In this document: positions 14,442-21,677 of the stretch, piece after piece | Position numbering within the stretch: the stretch's first letter is position 1 | Layout of the letters: each line of letters opens with the position of its first letter | DNA from: an uncultured Collinsella sp. | Lineage (GTDB): Bacteria > Actinomycetota > Coriobacteriia > Coriobacteriales > Coriobacteriaceae | NCBI GenBank assembly: GCA_900551365.1 | Contig: URVZ01000023.1 | Coordinates: 1-21,677 of the forward strand | DNA length: 21,677 bases | Reading direction: 5' to 3' | Position numbers and translations under genes: made by a program | Notes under the pieces: model-generated | What the model was told of the DNA's origin: nothing | Database searches by the model: none | Seen by the model: the letters and a program-made list of their open reading frames with translations, nothing else

Positions 14442-17441
14442 CTATTTCTTAAGAAGGTACGAATAGTTGTCGCGCACAGCCCTGATGGTCAGGCGGACGG
14501 CCTCGGGAAGACCGGTGTTGACGGCATCGACCGAGACAGTGCGGACCGTGCCGGCGACGCGGACCTTAAAGTGATCCTCGTCCACGGCCAGGAAGCCCTC
14601 GTTCTCAGAGTTCTCCATGTCCTGATCGCTCCAGAACAGGGTGAGCTTGTCCTTGTAGGGACGACCCTCCTGGTAGGGGCAGAACACGGCGCAGTTGCCG
14701 CACTCGTTGCACATGCCATCGACATGAACGACCTGATGCTTGGCCAGGCCCGGCACCTTAATGGCCACGTTGGCGCGGTTGGGGCACACGTCGCAGCAGA
14801 CCTCGCACACCGAGCCGCAGCCCAGGCAGCGGGTCTTGGTGCAGTTGCGCTTGTCGCGGCACAGCGACCCCTTGCGCTCGTAGCAGGTGTCCTCGCGGCC
14901 AGCCTGCTCGTTGCAATCGGCGTACTTGTTAAAGTCCACGCCGGCGATGGCGCGAGCGACCTCGGCGGCGTCGGCAATAGCCTCAACCACGGTGGCAGGA
15001 CCGCGACGGCAGTCGCCCGCAGCCCAGACGCCCTCAACACCGGTGGAGGTGGCGGCAAGACGGCCGCGACGGTCGTGCTCGACGCCCGCGGCGTCGTACA
15101 GGCTGGCATCGATGCCCTCGCCCACGGCGCAGATCACCGTGGTGGCAGGCAGCTCGACGGTCTCGCCCGTGGCGACAGGGCTGCGACGGCCGCTTGCATC
15201 CGGCTCGCCAAGCTCCATAACGTCGCAGGTCAGCACGGCGCCGTTGAGTGCCTTGGGCGCCAGCAGCTCGCAGAACTCAACGCCGTCGGCAAGAGCAAGA
15301 TCGAGCTCTTCCTCGTCGGCGGGCATCTGCTTCTTGGTGCGGCGATACACCAGGCGCACGTTCTTCACGCCAGCCAGGCGCTTGGCCACGCGGGCCGCAT
15401 CCATGGCGGTGTTGCCGGCGCCGATGACTACGACGTCCTCGCCCAGCTCGAGCTTCTCGCCCTTCTTGGCGGCCTCGAGGAACTCCAGCACGTCGAGCTC
15501 GGCGCCCTCGTCTAAGCCCGCAGAGCCGGGCATCCAGGCGCCGGTGGCCACGACCACGTCGGTAAAGCCCTGGGCCTTGAGCTCGTCAATGGACTCCACG
15601 CGGGCGTTGAGCTGAACCTTGGCACCAAAGGCCAGGCAAAGCTCGGCGTCGTGGGAGATATCGTCGCTGGCAATACGGAACTCGGGGATCACGTGACGGA
15701 CCACGCCGCCGAGCGAATCGCGGGCCTCAAAGATAGTGACGGGCACGCCGGCGCGCGTCAGGAAGAACGCCGTCGCCAGGCCGGCCGGGCCGCCGCCGAT
15801 AACGGCAACGTTGCGCTCGCCGTCGTTGGTGATGGTCTGGGCGCGCAGCTTGGGCAGCACGGCGGTCATGGCCTCGCGGGCGGCCTTGAGCTTGCTGGCG
15901 CGGATCTGGGCGCCCTCGGGCTCGTAGAATGCACGCTCGCAGGCACGGCCGCAGGGATGCGGGCAGATGGTGCCGGTAATGAACGGCAGGGCGTTGCGCT
16001 CGATGATGATGTTGAGTGCGTCCTCGTAGCGGCCCTCGTCAACAGCCGCCAGATAGGCGGGAATATCCTGCTGGATGGGGCAGCTCGTGCGGCACGGCGT
16101 GGTAAAGCAGTCGGAAAGCGGGCTCTTGCCGGCAACCTTGCGGTCGGGCAACGGGCGCAGCGGCTTCTTGTAGAGCGGGTTGGTGAGCGAGTCGGTCTGG
16201 ATCGCAGTCACGGCCTCGAGCGAGACGCCCGCGAACGGCTTGCCGTCCAGATCGGTAAATTCGCCAGCCATCTGGCTAAAGCGCTCGTAGCCACCGGGCT
16301 TGAGCACGTCGGTCGCCAGGGTAACGGGCCAAATGCCGGCATCGTACAGGGCACGGATGTTGTAGACCGTGGCACCACCGGAGTAGCTGATACGCAGCTT
16401 GCCATCGAACTGCTCGGTAATGCGACGGGCGGCCTCGATGGTCAGCGAGAACAGCGAACGGCCCGACATGTACATCTCGGTGGAAGGCAGCTCGTTCCTC
16501 GTCACGTCGACGGGGAACGTGTTGGTCAGCTTGACGCCAAACTCCAGGCCACGCTCGGCACACAGGGCAATCAGGCGCTCGAACATGGGCACGGCGTCGG
16601 CCCACTGCAGGTCCTCGCGGAAGTGCGTATCGTCGAAGACGATGTAGTCAAAGCCCAGCTCGTTCAGACGCTGGCGGGCAAACTCATAGCCCAGCAGCGT
16701 GGGGTTGCACTTGATGTAGGTGTTGAGGCCCTTCTCGGTGATCAGATAGGTCGCGATGCGCTCGATCTCCGCCGGCGGGCAGCCATGCAGCGTGGACTCG
16801 GTGATGGAGTTGGAGACGCGCGCCGGGATGGACTCGACAAACGCGGCATCGACATGCTCAAACTTGTCCAGGTTAGCGAGCGCCCATGTGCGGCACTCGT
16901 TCCAAACCTCGGAGCCGCTGGCGTCCTTCATGCCCTCGATGTAGGCGTCGACCTTGGGGCTCTTGATACCCTCGAGGTCATAGCCCACCGACATGTTAAA
17001 GACAAAACCGTCCGGGCTGCCCAGGCCGTACTCGCGAGCGATCAGGTGGCAGGCAAACCATGCCTTCACGTACTCGGCAAAGGCCTGCGGAACCTCGAGC
17101 TCGGTCGACCATTCGCAGTTGTAGCACTCGTCCTGCGCCACGATACAGGGCTTGTTCACACACTTGGAGAGCTCCTCGCCGTCCATAACCTGAACGGTCT
17201 TAAGCTCAAAGAAGCGGGAACCGGCCACATAAGAGGCCACAATGTTCTGGGCAAGCTGCGTGTTGGGACCGGCGGCCGGGCCAAACGGAGTCTCGATGCG
17301 CTCGTCAAAAATGGGAAGCGCGCCCTCCTGGTTGGTCGTGACCATCTTGCGCACGCCAAAGACGGCGCCCTGAGTCTTGTGCTCCTCGATGATCCAGTTC
17401 ATCAGCTGCGAAAACGGGATCGGCCTCATGATGTCGCTCAT
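14442..17441 (-). CDS. ygfK: YgfK-type FAD/iron-sulfur oxidoreductase
   Basis: A 999-residue protein (E. coli YgfK about 1030). The N-terminal 440 residues form the dihydroorotate-dehydrogenase-like barrel region of YgfK. A GltD-like module follows: N-terminal Fe-S cysteines in CFTTPCRTSCPIQQD (about 444) and CPHPCGRACE, an FAD site at about 547-552 (IGGGPAGLATAFFL) and an NAD(P)H site near 672 (VIGAGNTAMDAARVA). Two C-terminal ferredoxin-like cysteine groups occur near 872 (CLGCGSVCEVCCDVCP) and 912 (CNECGNCAVFCP). The ATG at 17441 after GAGGAGCTC is chosen; the Arg-rich upstream extension lacks homology. YgfK belongs to the anaerobic urate-degradation set and was historically annotated as a putative selenate reductase. 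It probably exchanges electrons between NAD(P)H and the hydroxylase. Confidence 0.93.
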   Translation of the reverse strand: MSDIMRPIPFSQLMNWIIEEHKTQGAVFGVRKMVTTNQEGALPIFDERIETPFGPAAGPNTQLAQNIVASYVAGSRFFELKTVQVMDGEELSKCVNKPCIVAQDECYNCEWSTELEVPQAFAEYVKAWFACHLIAREYGLGSPDGFVFNMSVGYDLEGIKSPKVDAYIEGMKDASGSEVWNECRTWALANLDKFEHVDAAFVESIPARVSNSITESTLHGCPPAEIERIATYLITEKGLNTYIKCNPTLLGYEFARQRLNELGFDYIVFDDTHFREDLQWADAVPMFERLIALCAERGLEFGVKLTNTFPVDVTRNELPSTEMYMSGRSLFSLTIEAARRITEQFDGKLRISYSGGATVYNIRALYDAGIWPVTLATDVLKPGGYERFSQMAGEFTDLDGKPFAGVSLEAVTAIQTDSLTNPLYKKPLRPLPDRKVAGKSPLSDCFTTPCRTSCPIQQDIPAYLAAVDEGRYEDALNIIIERNALPFITGTICPHPCGRACERAFYEPEGAQIRASKLKAAREAMTAVLPKLRAQTITNDGERNVAVIGGGPAGLATAFFLTRAGVPVTIFEARDSLGGVVRHVIPEFRIASDDISHDAELCLAFGAKVQLNARVESIDELKAQGFTDVVVATGAWMPGSAGLDEGAELDVLEFLEAAKKGEKLELGEDVVVIGAGNTAMDAARVAKRLAGVKNVRLVYRRTKKQMPADEEELDLALADGVEFCELLAPKALNGAVLTCDVMELGEPDASGRRSPVATGETVELPATTVICAVGEGIDASLYDAAGVEHDRRGRLAATSTGVEGVWAAGDCRRGPATVVEAIADAAEVARAIAGVDFNKYADCNEQAGREDTCYERKGSLCRDKRNCTKTRCLGCGSVCEVCCDVCPNRANVAIKVPGLAKHQVVHVDGMCNECGNCAVFCPYQEGRPYKDKLTLFWSDQDMENSENEGFLAVDEDHFKVRVAGTVRTVSVDAVNTGLPEAVRLTIRAVRDNYSYLLKK

Positions 17442-17460
17442 AGTGAGCTCCTCTCTGTAA

Positions 17461-17575
17461 CGCCCGGCGAGACCGCGCGGCGGGCGCAAATACGGTGTAG
17501 CGCTAGCACAGCGCCGGCGACCCCGCGGAGGTCGCCTATACGCGCGTCGAATGCGGCGAAACACCCGACGCGCGT
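17461..17575 (-). other. Hairpin-rich ssnA-ygfK intergenic region
   Basis: This 149-bp gap within the operon holds several stable GC-rich stems: ACGCGCGTCG/CGACGCGCGT (17540-17549 with 17566-17575), GGCGACC/GGTCGCC (17516-17522 with 17530-17536) and CGCCCG/CGGGCG (17461-17466 with 17481-17486), plus the palindrome TAGCGCTA (17498-17505). No T-tract follows any stem on the minus strand, so termination is not indicated. mRNA processing, stability control or an RNA switch ahead of ygfK are possible. Confidence 0.5.
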
Positions 17576-17590
17576 GAATCTACTTGTGAA

Positions 17591-18946
17591 TTAGTAGGTG
17601 CAATCGTTGAGCGTGCTCCAGAGCTTCTTGGACTCAGCCATGGTCCACGCGTTGATCTTGTCCTCATCAATCCCAACGAACTCGCGATCCTTGTACAGGA
17701 CGCGGCCGTTGATGATGGTGGTGCGGCAGTTTTTGCCCATCATGCCAAAGAGCATGTGGCCGTCGATGTTCTCCTCGCTCAGCGGCGTAAAGGGCTTGTA
17801 GTCCATAACGATAACGTCGGCGGCAGCGCCGGCCTCGAGCACACCAAGCTTGCGATCGAAGTACTTGCTCGCCATCTTGGCGTTGTTCTCAAACAGCATC
17901 GTCATGGCCTCGCACCAGCCCACGTTGGGCATGGCAGCGTTGTGGCGCTGAATGATCAGGAAGACCTTAAGGCTCTCGAGCATATCGTGGGTGTAGGCGT
18001 CGGTACCCATGCACACGGGGATGCCGCGGCGGAAGAACTCGAGCACGGGGGCGCAGCCCACGGCGTTGCCCATATTGGATTCGGGGTTGTTGACCAGCCA
18101 GGTGCCGGACTCCTTGACGATATCCATCTCGGCAGGCGTCACGTGGATGCAGTGGCCCAGCATGGTGTCGGGACCAAGCAGGTTGTGCTGCAGCAGGCGC
18201 TCGACGGGGCTGATGCCACCGCGGTTGAGGCGGGAGTCCCACACGTCATTCATGCCCTCGCACACATGGATGTGGAAGCCGGTCAGGCCGTTGTTGGCCT
18301 CGGCCATCTTGTCCATGGTCTCGTCCGACAGCGTAAAGGTGGCATGCCCGCCAAACATGGCAGCGATCATGTGGTTGTCGTTATCGCGACGCTCCTTGGC
18401 GGCCCACTGGGCAAATTCGGCGTTCTCGGCAATGGCCTGGTCGCATTTTTCCTGGCCACGGCGATCGGAAACCTCGTAGCACAGGCACGAACGCATGCCC
18501 AGCTCCTGAGCGGCGTCCTTAATGGTAAAGAGGCTGCCCGGAATCTCGCAGAAGCTCGCATGGTGATCGAAGATCGTGGTGACGCCGTCGCGGATGGAAT
18601 CCAGAATCGTGGCATAGGCGCTGGCCTTGGTGCCGTCGAGCGTCAGGTTGTCGTCGATCTTCCACCACTGCTGCTCAAGATTCTCCAGGAAGTTGGTGGG
18701 GTTGCAGCCCTTAATGGCAAGGCCGCGGGCCAGACCCGAGTAGATGTGGGTGTGGCAGTTGATAAGTCCGGGCATGATGAGGTTGCCCTGGGCGTCGACG
18801 TACTCGGCATCCGGGTACTTGGCCTTGAGCTCGCGCTCGGGGCCCACTTCGACAATCGTATCTCCGTCAATGGCGACCGCACCGTTGGGAATGAACGGAG
18901 TCTGAGCGTTGCGGGTAAAGACGGAACCGTTAGCGACCAGAAGCAT
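17591..18946 (-). CDS. ssnA: SsnA-family metal-dependent amidohydrolase
   Basis: A 451-residue cytosolic amidohydrolase. Metal ligands are visible as HTH (H65, H67 in NCHTHIYSG), H227 in FHIHVCEG with E230 nearby, H265/H268 in GHCIHV and D316 in MGTDAYTHD, the TIM-barrel pattern of the chlorohydrolase/guanine-deaminase branch. The opening LLVANGSVFTRN matches SsnA proteins. The ATG at 18946 is preceded by GAAGGGAG; an in-frame ATG six codons upstream lacks a good site. Known biology: ssnA is repeatedly linked to ygfK, xdhD and selenium-dependent molybdenum hydroxylases, and belongs to the gut urate-degradation set. The likely reaction is hydrolytic deamination or ring opening of a purine intermediate; the substrate is unproven. 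Confidence 0.93.
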   Translation of the reverse strand: MLLVANGSVFTRNAQTPFIPNGAVAIDGDTIVEVGPERELKAKYPDAEYVDAQGNLIMPGLINCHTHIYSGLARGLAIKGCNPTNFLENLEQQWWKIDDNLTLDGTKASAYATILDSIRDGVTTIFDHHASFCEIPGSLFTIKDAAQELGMRSCLCYEVSDRRGQEKCDQAIAENAEFAQWAAKERRDNDNHMIAAMFGGHATFTLSDETMDKMAEANNGLTGFHIHVCEGMNDVWDSRLNRGGISPVERLLQHNLLGPDTMLGHCIHVTPAEMDIVKESGTWLVNNPESNMGNAVGCAPVLEFFRRGIPVCMGTDAYTHDMLESLKVFLIIQRHNAAMPNVGWCEAMTMLFENNAKMASKYFDRKLGVLEAGAAADVIVMDYKPFTPLSEENIDGHMLFGMMGKNCRTTIINGRVLYKDREFVGIDEDKINAWTMAESKKLWSTLNDCTY

Positions 18947-19052
18947 AAATGCTCCCTTCAACATCAGGGGCGGGGTTTGACACCTCTGACATGGCGGAAG
19001 TGCGAAGCGCCGGCCTACACCGGAAACGGGCCCTCTCCCGTCAACGCTTCAC

Positions 19053-19126
19053 CAAAGGGACGAGCCCTTTGAAGTGCGGCTTGGCGCCGCATGGCGCCGG
19101 CGGACGAGGCGATGCGTCCGCCGGCG
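19053..19126 (-). other. Two stable hairpins between the permease gene and ssnA
   Basis: CGCCGGCGGACG (19095-19106) pairs with CGTCCGCCGGCG (19115-19126), a 12-bp perfect stem with an 8-nt loop just after the permease stop codon. CAAAGGG (19053-19059) pairs with CCCTTTG (19065-19071) with a 5-nt loop. Neither is followed by a T-tract on the minus strand. They may attenuate or stabilise the polycistronic mRNA so that permease and downstream genes are expressed at different levels, or form part of a leader for ssnA. I did not recognise a known riboswitch. Confidence 0.5.
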
Positions 19127-19142
19127 AATAGCACCGAATTGG

Positions 19143-20537
19143 TTACTTCTTGCTCTCGGGCAGGACCAGATTCACAGCGGCATCCTTGGCGGCATCGATG
19201 TGCTGAGCCACGACCGGCGTCTGCGGAAGGATCAGGTTGAGCACGATGGCCATGATGGCGGTGGGGGTTACGGCGTTGGAGCCGATGACGGTGGACACCC
19301 AGGTGGGCATGCCCTCGCCGGCAAGGCAACCGCTGGCCATCCAGATACCCAAGCCAAAGACAACGGAGGTGCCGACGATGGTGGTGGTGCGCTGCGTGAG
19401 GCCCTCGCGGGTGAACATGCGCACACCGTTCATGGTGATGGTGCCAAAGACGCCGACGGTCGCGCCGCCGATAACAGGCTGCGGGATGGCGGAGAGCACG
19501 GCAGAGAGCTGCGGGAACAGACCGGCGATGGCAAAGACGGCCGCGATGATCACAAAGACCCACTTGTTGACGACCTTGTTGGAGCAGATGATGCCCACGT
19601 TCTGGCCAAGGGCGCTGGTGGGAAGACCGCCCAGCAGGCCGCCGACCATAGAAGTGAGGCCCTGGGACACGATAGCGCCGGAGAGCTCGCGCTCGGTGGG
19701 CATACGGTCGATGGAGCCCAGGCAGGCGGCGGAGACGTCACCGATAACCTGGATGGCAACCATGGGGAACACGACGGCGAGGGTAATGCAGACCTCGGGA
19801 TCAAACTCGAGCGCGTAGGGCATGAGCTTGGGAAGAGCGAAGACCTGAGCGGTGGCGACGCTGGAGAAGTCGATCATGCCAAAGGGGATCGAAACGATCA
19901 TGCCAACGATCATACCAAAGAACACGGATCCCAGCTTGAGCGTGCCCTTGCCAAAGTTGGCGAGCGCGAAGACGACGGCGAAGGTGATAAGAGCGACGCA
20001 CCATGCCTGCGGGGTGCCCCACAACGGCGTGCCCATGCCACCGGCCATGTATTTGACGGCCGTGGGATAGAGAGAGACGCCAATGGAGAAGATGACCGTG
20101 CCGGTCACGACGGGCGGGAACAGCCACTTAATCTTGCTGTAGGCCAGACCAAAGAGGACCGCGACGGCACCGCCAACGATCTCGCCGCCCAGCAGCGCGC
20201 CAAAACTAAAGCCCGAGGCGCCCATGGCCTGAAGGGCCGGCAGGAACGCGAACGAAACGCCCATGACGATGGGCAGGCCGCCGCCAATGCGACGGAAGGG
20301 AGCGAAGGCCTGAAGGGCCGTGTCGATCGCCGAAAGAATGAGTGCAACCTGAATGATGTCGGTGCTCTGCTGGCTATTAAAGCCGTAGACGCCGGCCATG
20401 ATGACCGCCGGGGTAATGATGCCGGCAAACGATGCCAGTACATGCTGAAGGGCACACGGGATCATTTCCTTAACGGGCGGCATGCCTTCGCGAGTGAACA
20501 GGGCTTCAGTGCCGTTCGTAACCGTCTCCTGGGTCAT
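19143..20537 (-). CDS. NCS2/NAT-family purine (xanthine/urate-type) permease
   Basis: A 464-residue integral membrane transporter with about 12-14 hydrophobic segments. The family core is recognisable: PAVIMAGVYGF, GGGLPIVMGVSFAFLPAL, DVSAACLGSIDR (after Q-V-I-G) and GLPTSALGQNVGIICSNK near residue 310, which is the NAT signature. The signature Thr (Q-N-x-G-x4-T) is Asn here, unlike most xanthine or urate carriers. The ATG at 20537 follows GAGGATTGGTGG. The protein is first in the operon ahead of ssnA, ygfK, polyferredoxin and xdhD, so xanthine, urate or a related purine in symport with a cation is the likely substrate. Uracil is less likely on context. Confidence 0.9.
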   Translation of the reverse strand: MTQETVTNGTEALFTREGMPPVKEMIPCALQHVLASFAGIITPAVIMAGVYGFNSQQSTDIIQVALILSAIDTALQAFAPFRRIGGGLPIVMGVSFAFLPALQAMGASGFSFGALLGGEIVGGAVAVLFGLAYSKIKWLFPPVVTGTVIFSIGVSLYPTAVKYMAGGMGTPLWGTPQAWCVALITFAVVFALANFGKGTLKLGSVFFGMIVGMIVSIPFGMIDFSSVATAQVFALPKLMPYALEFDPEVCITLAVVFPMVAIQVIGDVSAACLGSIDRMPTERELSGAIVSQGLTSMVGGLLGGLPTSALGQNVGIICSNKVVNKWVFVIIAAVFAIAGLFPQLSAVLSAIPQPVIGGATVGVFGTITMNGVRMFTREGLTQRTTTIVGTSVVFGLGIWMASGCLAGEGMPTWVSTVIGSNAVTPTAIMAIVLNLILPQTPVVAQHIDAAKDAAVNLVLPESKK

Positions 20538-20624
20538 TTGACCACCAATCCTCGAAATAGTTGTTTTCGCATCTAACGCTCTATTGTGACGCAGTGCGGG
20601 GTTGAGGTTGTGCCTTCGTTGCAT

Positions 20625-20653
20625 ATCGTATTAAAGATGATTCTCATTCTCAA
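20625..20653 (-). promoter_or_regulatory. Predicted promoter of the purine operon with overlapping repeat
   Basis: On the minus strand, TTGAGA (20653-20648), a 17-bp spacer and TACGAT (20630-20625) form a plausible sigma-70 promoter 88 nt upstream of the permease ATG, with an A/T-rich stretch upstream. A tandem GAGAAT-GAGAAT sequence covers the -35 and spacer. On the plus strand it reads TGATTCTCATTCTCA (20638-20652), which matches 11 of 14 defined bases of the Fur-type TGATAAT-N-ATTATCA. This suggests an operator overlapping the promoter; the regulator is unknown. Confidence 0.5.
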
Positions 20654-20700
20654 TAATAATTTTTTGTTATCAGACTATTCTTCAGCTGAGATAATGCATT

Positions 20701-20810
20701 TCCGCAGGTCAGGAAAGTGTCTGGTCAAAATGACATCTAACTTTTCTTTTGGTCGACCGTTTACCGCTAAATTCCTACCGTTCGTCTGTATTACGCAATG
20801 TACCTGCGGA
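20701..20810. promoter_or_regulatory. Inverted repeats in the permease-regulator divergent gap
   Basis: TCCGCAGGT (20701-20709) is the exact reverse complement of ACCTGCGGA (20802-20810), 92 nt apart. Between them is a short perfect dyad GTCA-AAA-TGAC (20724-20734). These lie in the 352-bp gap shared by the leftward permease operon and the rightward regulator. They are candidates for binding or looping by the regulator. The AACAAA-N3-TTTGTT dyads of the dpaL gap were not found here. Confidence 0.4.
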
Positions 20811-20889
20811 TATACGAGTCAATAGACACCGTGTTACCATGAGAAAAAATTGTTATGAACATTTCCGATTTCACCCAAAGGAGTTGCCC

Positions 20890-21546
20890 GTGAACGAGAC
20901 CGTACGCCGCTTTTTGCCGATGGTCGATTTCCTGGAGCAGGTACTCGGTAAGAACAGCGAAATCGTCCTGCACGATTTCTCGGATCCCGACCACGCCATC
21001 GTCGATATTCGCAACGGCATCGTGAGCGGCCGTAAGGTCGGCGGTCCCGCCACCGATCTGGCACTCAAGATCATGCACGATGGTAAATATCGCGATCTGC
21101 CGTTCATTACGGGCTACGAAGGCCGCGGTGCCGGTGGCAAGACGCTGGAGTCGGCGACGTACTTCATTCGCGAGGACGGCGAGATCGTCGGCATGCTCTG
21201 CGTCAACACCGATCTTTCGGCCTTGCGCAACATCAGTGCCATGGCCCAGCAGCTTATGGCCTGCTTTGACGCCGCTCCCGCACGCACCGAGCCCTCCCCC
21301 ATCGAGGTCGAAAGCCTTTCGGAGTCCACGCAGGAGCTCATCGACCGCAGTATTTCCGAGCTGCTGAGCGCTCGCGGGCTGGATGTGACGTCGCTTGGTC
21401 AAAGCGACCGCGTGGACGTCATTCGCCACCTCAACGGCAACGGAGTGTTCATGCTCAAGGGCGCCGTAGCCTGCGCCGCCACCGCGCTGGGCATCTCGGA
21501 GCCCAGCGTCTACCGCTACCTGCAAAAAGTCCGCAAGGAAGGCTAA
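20890..21546 (+). CDS. YheO-type PAS/HTH transcriptional regulator (purine operon-linked)
   Basis: A 218-residue predicted regulator with the same architecture as the one beside dpaL: YheO-like PAS region at about 5-115 (IVLHDFSDPDHAIVDIRNG, VSGRKVGGPATDLALK, ESATYFIREDGEIVGMLCVNTDL) and a C-terminal HTH_22 region (GVFMLKGAVACAATALGISEPSVYRYLQKV). The GTG at 20890 is chosen because AAAGGAG lies 6 nt upstream; ATGs at 20749 and 20839 lack ribosome binding sites and family homology. It is divergent from the permease operon and therefore the best candidate for its control, with a purine or pathway intermediate as a possible ligand (inference). The two regulators clearly share a family but differ in the linker and HTH helix. 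Confidence 0.88.
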   Translation: MNETVRRFLPMVDFLEQVLGKNSEIVLHDFSDPDHAIVDIRNGIVSGRKVGGPATDLALKIMHDGKYRDLPFITGYEGRGAGGKTLESATYFIREDGEIVGMLCVNTDLSALRNISAMAQQLMACFDAAPARTEPSPIEVESLSESTQELIDRSISELLSARGLDVTSLGQSDRVDVIRHLNGNGVFMLKGAVACAATALGISEPSVYRYLQKVRKEG

Positions 21547-21662
21547 CCCGCTGACTCCTTGGGGACGGAGGAAAACGGATCATTTTTGTCGCATCGCTTG
21601 ACAAAAGACCCTGCAGTTCACATGAACCGCGCCCCAAATCTTGGACGCCCTAAATAGCGACT

Positions 21663-21677
21663 AGGCCGCAAGGGCCT
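21663..21677. terminator. Partial stem-loop at the window edge
   Basis: AGGCC-GCAAG-GGCCT is a 5-bp stem with a 5-nt loop ending exactly at the last base. It could be the stem of a terminator for the preceding regulator gene, but the sequence that would hold a T-tract is outside the window. Confidence 0.25.

Noticed and set aside
12439..14466. Long open frame of about 675 codons on the plus strand opposite xdhD and the polyferredoxin gene
   Set aside because: Antisense shadow of strongly supported genes in GC-rich DNA; low-complexity Ala/Gly/Val/His composition, no RBS and no family motif.
15651..17594. Open frame of about 647 codons on the plus strand opposite ygfK
   Set aside because: Mirror of the ygfK reading frame; no recognisable domain and no translation signal.
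17756..20576. Long plus-strand open frames opposite ssnA and the permease gene
   Set aside because: The sense frames carry clear metal-binding and NAT motifs; the antisense frames are His/Gly/Asp-rich shadows.
21598..21626. Promoter starting with TTGACA near the window end
   Set aside because: The -10 region 17 bp downstream (CATGAA) is poor and no gene start is visible before the window ends.

Overview
The window looks like the chromosome of a gut-dwelling member of the Coriobacteriia, most likely Collinsella. This is inferred from high-GC codon use, strong AGGAGG-type ribosome binding sites, and an anaerobic purine-catabolism gene set. No rRNA, tRNA, CRISPR array or transposase was recognised.

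Layout. (1) Positions 105-2250 carry 2,3-diaminopropionate ammonia-lyase (dpaL/ygeX, minus) divergent from a YheO-type PAS-HTH regulator. Three short dyads lie between them. (2) Positions 2374-3360 encode an unrecognised Pro/Ala-rich single-pass membrane protein. (3) Positions 3491-10686 form an accessory, defence-like region: a GmrSD-like DUF262/DUF1524 nuclease, a DEDDh exonuclease with an eroded third motif, a 41-residue membrane peptide downstream of a LexA-like box, a DUF234-type ATPase behind a perfect 23-bp inverted repeat, and an AbiEi-like protein with a PD-(D/E)XK-like C-terminus. Three arrays of a 62-bp repeat separate the last genes. (4) Positions 11161-20537 are a leftward purine/urate operon: NCS2 permease, ssnA, ygfK, a four-cluster polyferredoxin and a FAD-less XdhD-type molybdenum hydroxylase, ending at a clear terminator. 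(5) A second YheO-type regulator diverges from the permease at 20890.

How the genes work together. The permease would import xanthine or urate. The XdhD-type enzyme would exchange electrons through its 2Fe-2S clusters with the polyferredoxin and the flavin/Fe-S protein YgfK. SsnA supplies an amidohydrolase step, and DpaL turns 2,3-diaminopropionate into pyruvate and ammonia. This set overlaps the anaerobic uric-acid degradation cluster reported in gut bacteria in 2023 (which includes ygeX, ygeY, ygeW, ygfK, ssnA and a hydantoinase). ygeW, ygeY and the hydantoinase are not in this window, and the defence-like region lies between dpaL and the operon.

The most unusual signal is the 62-bp repeat family at 7292-7560, 9159-9391 and 10725-11052. 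It holds about 28 inverted 16-nt half-sites alternating in orientation at about 31-bp steps. An internal YR dinucleotide occurs as CG, TG, CA or, rarely, TA.
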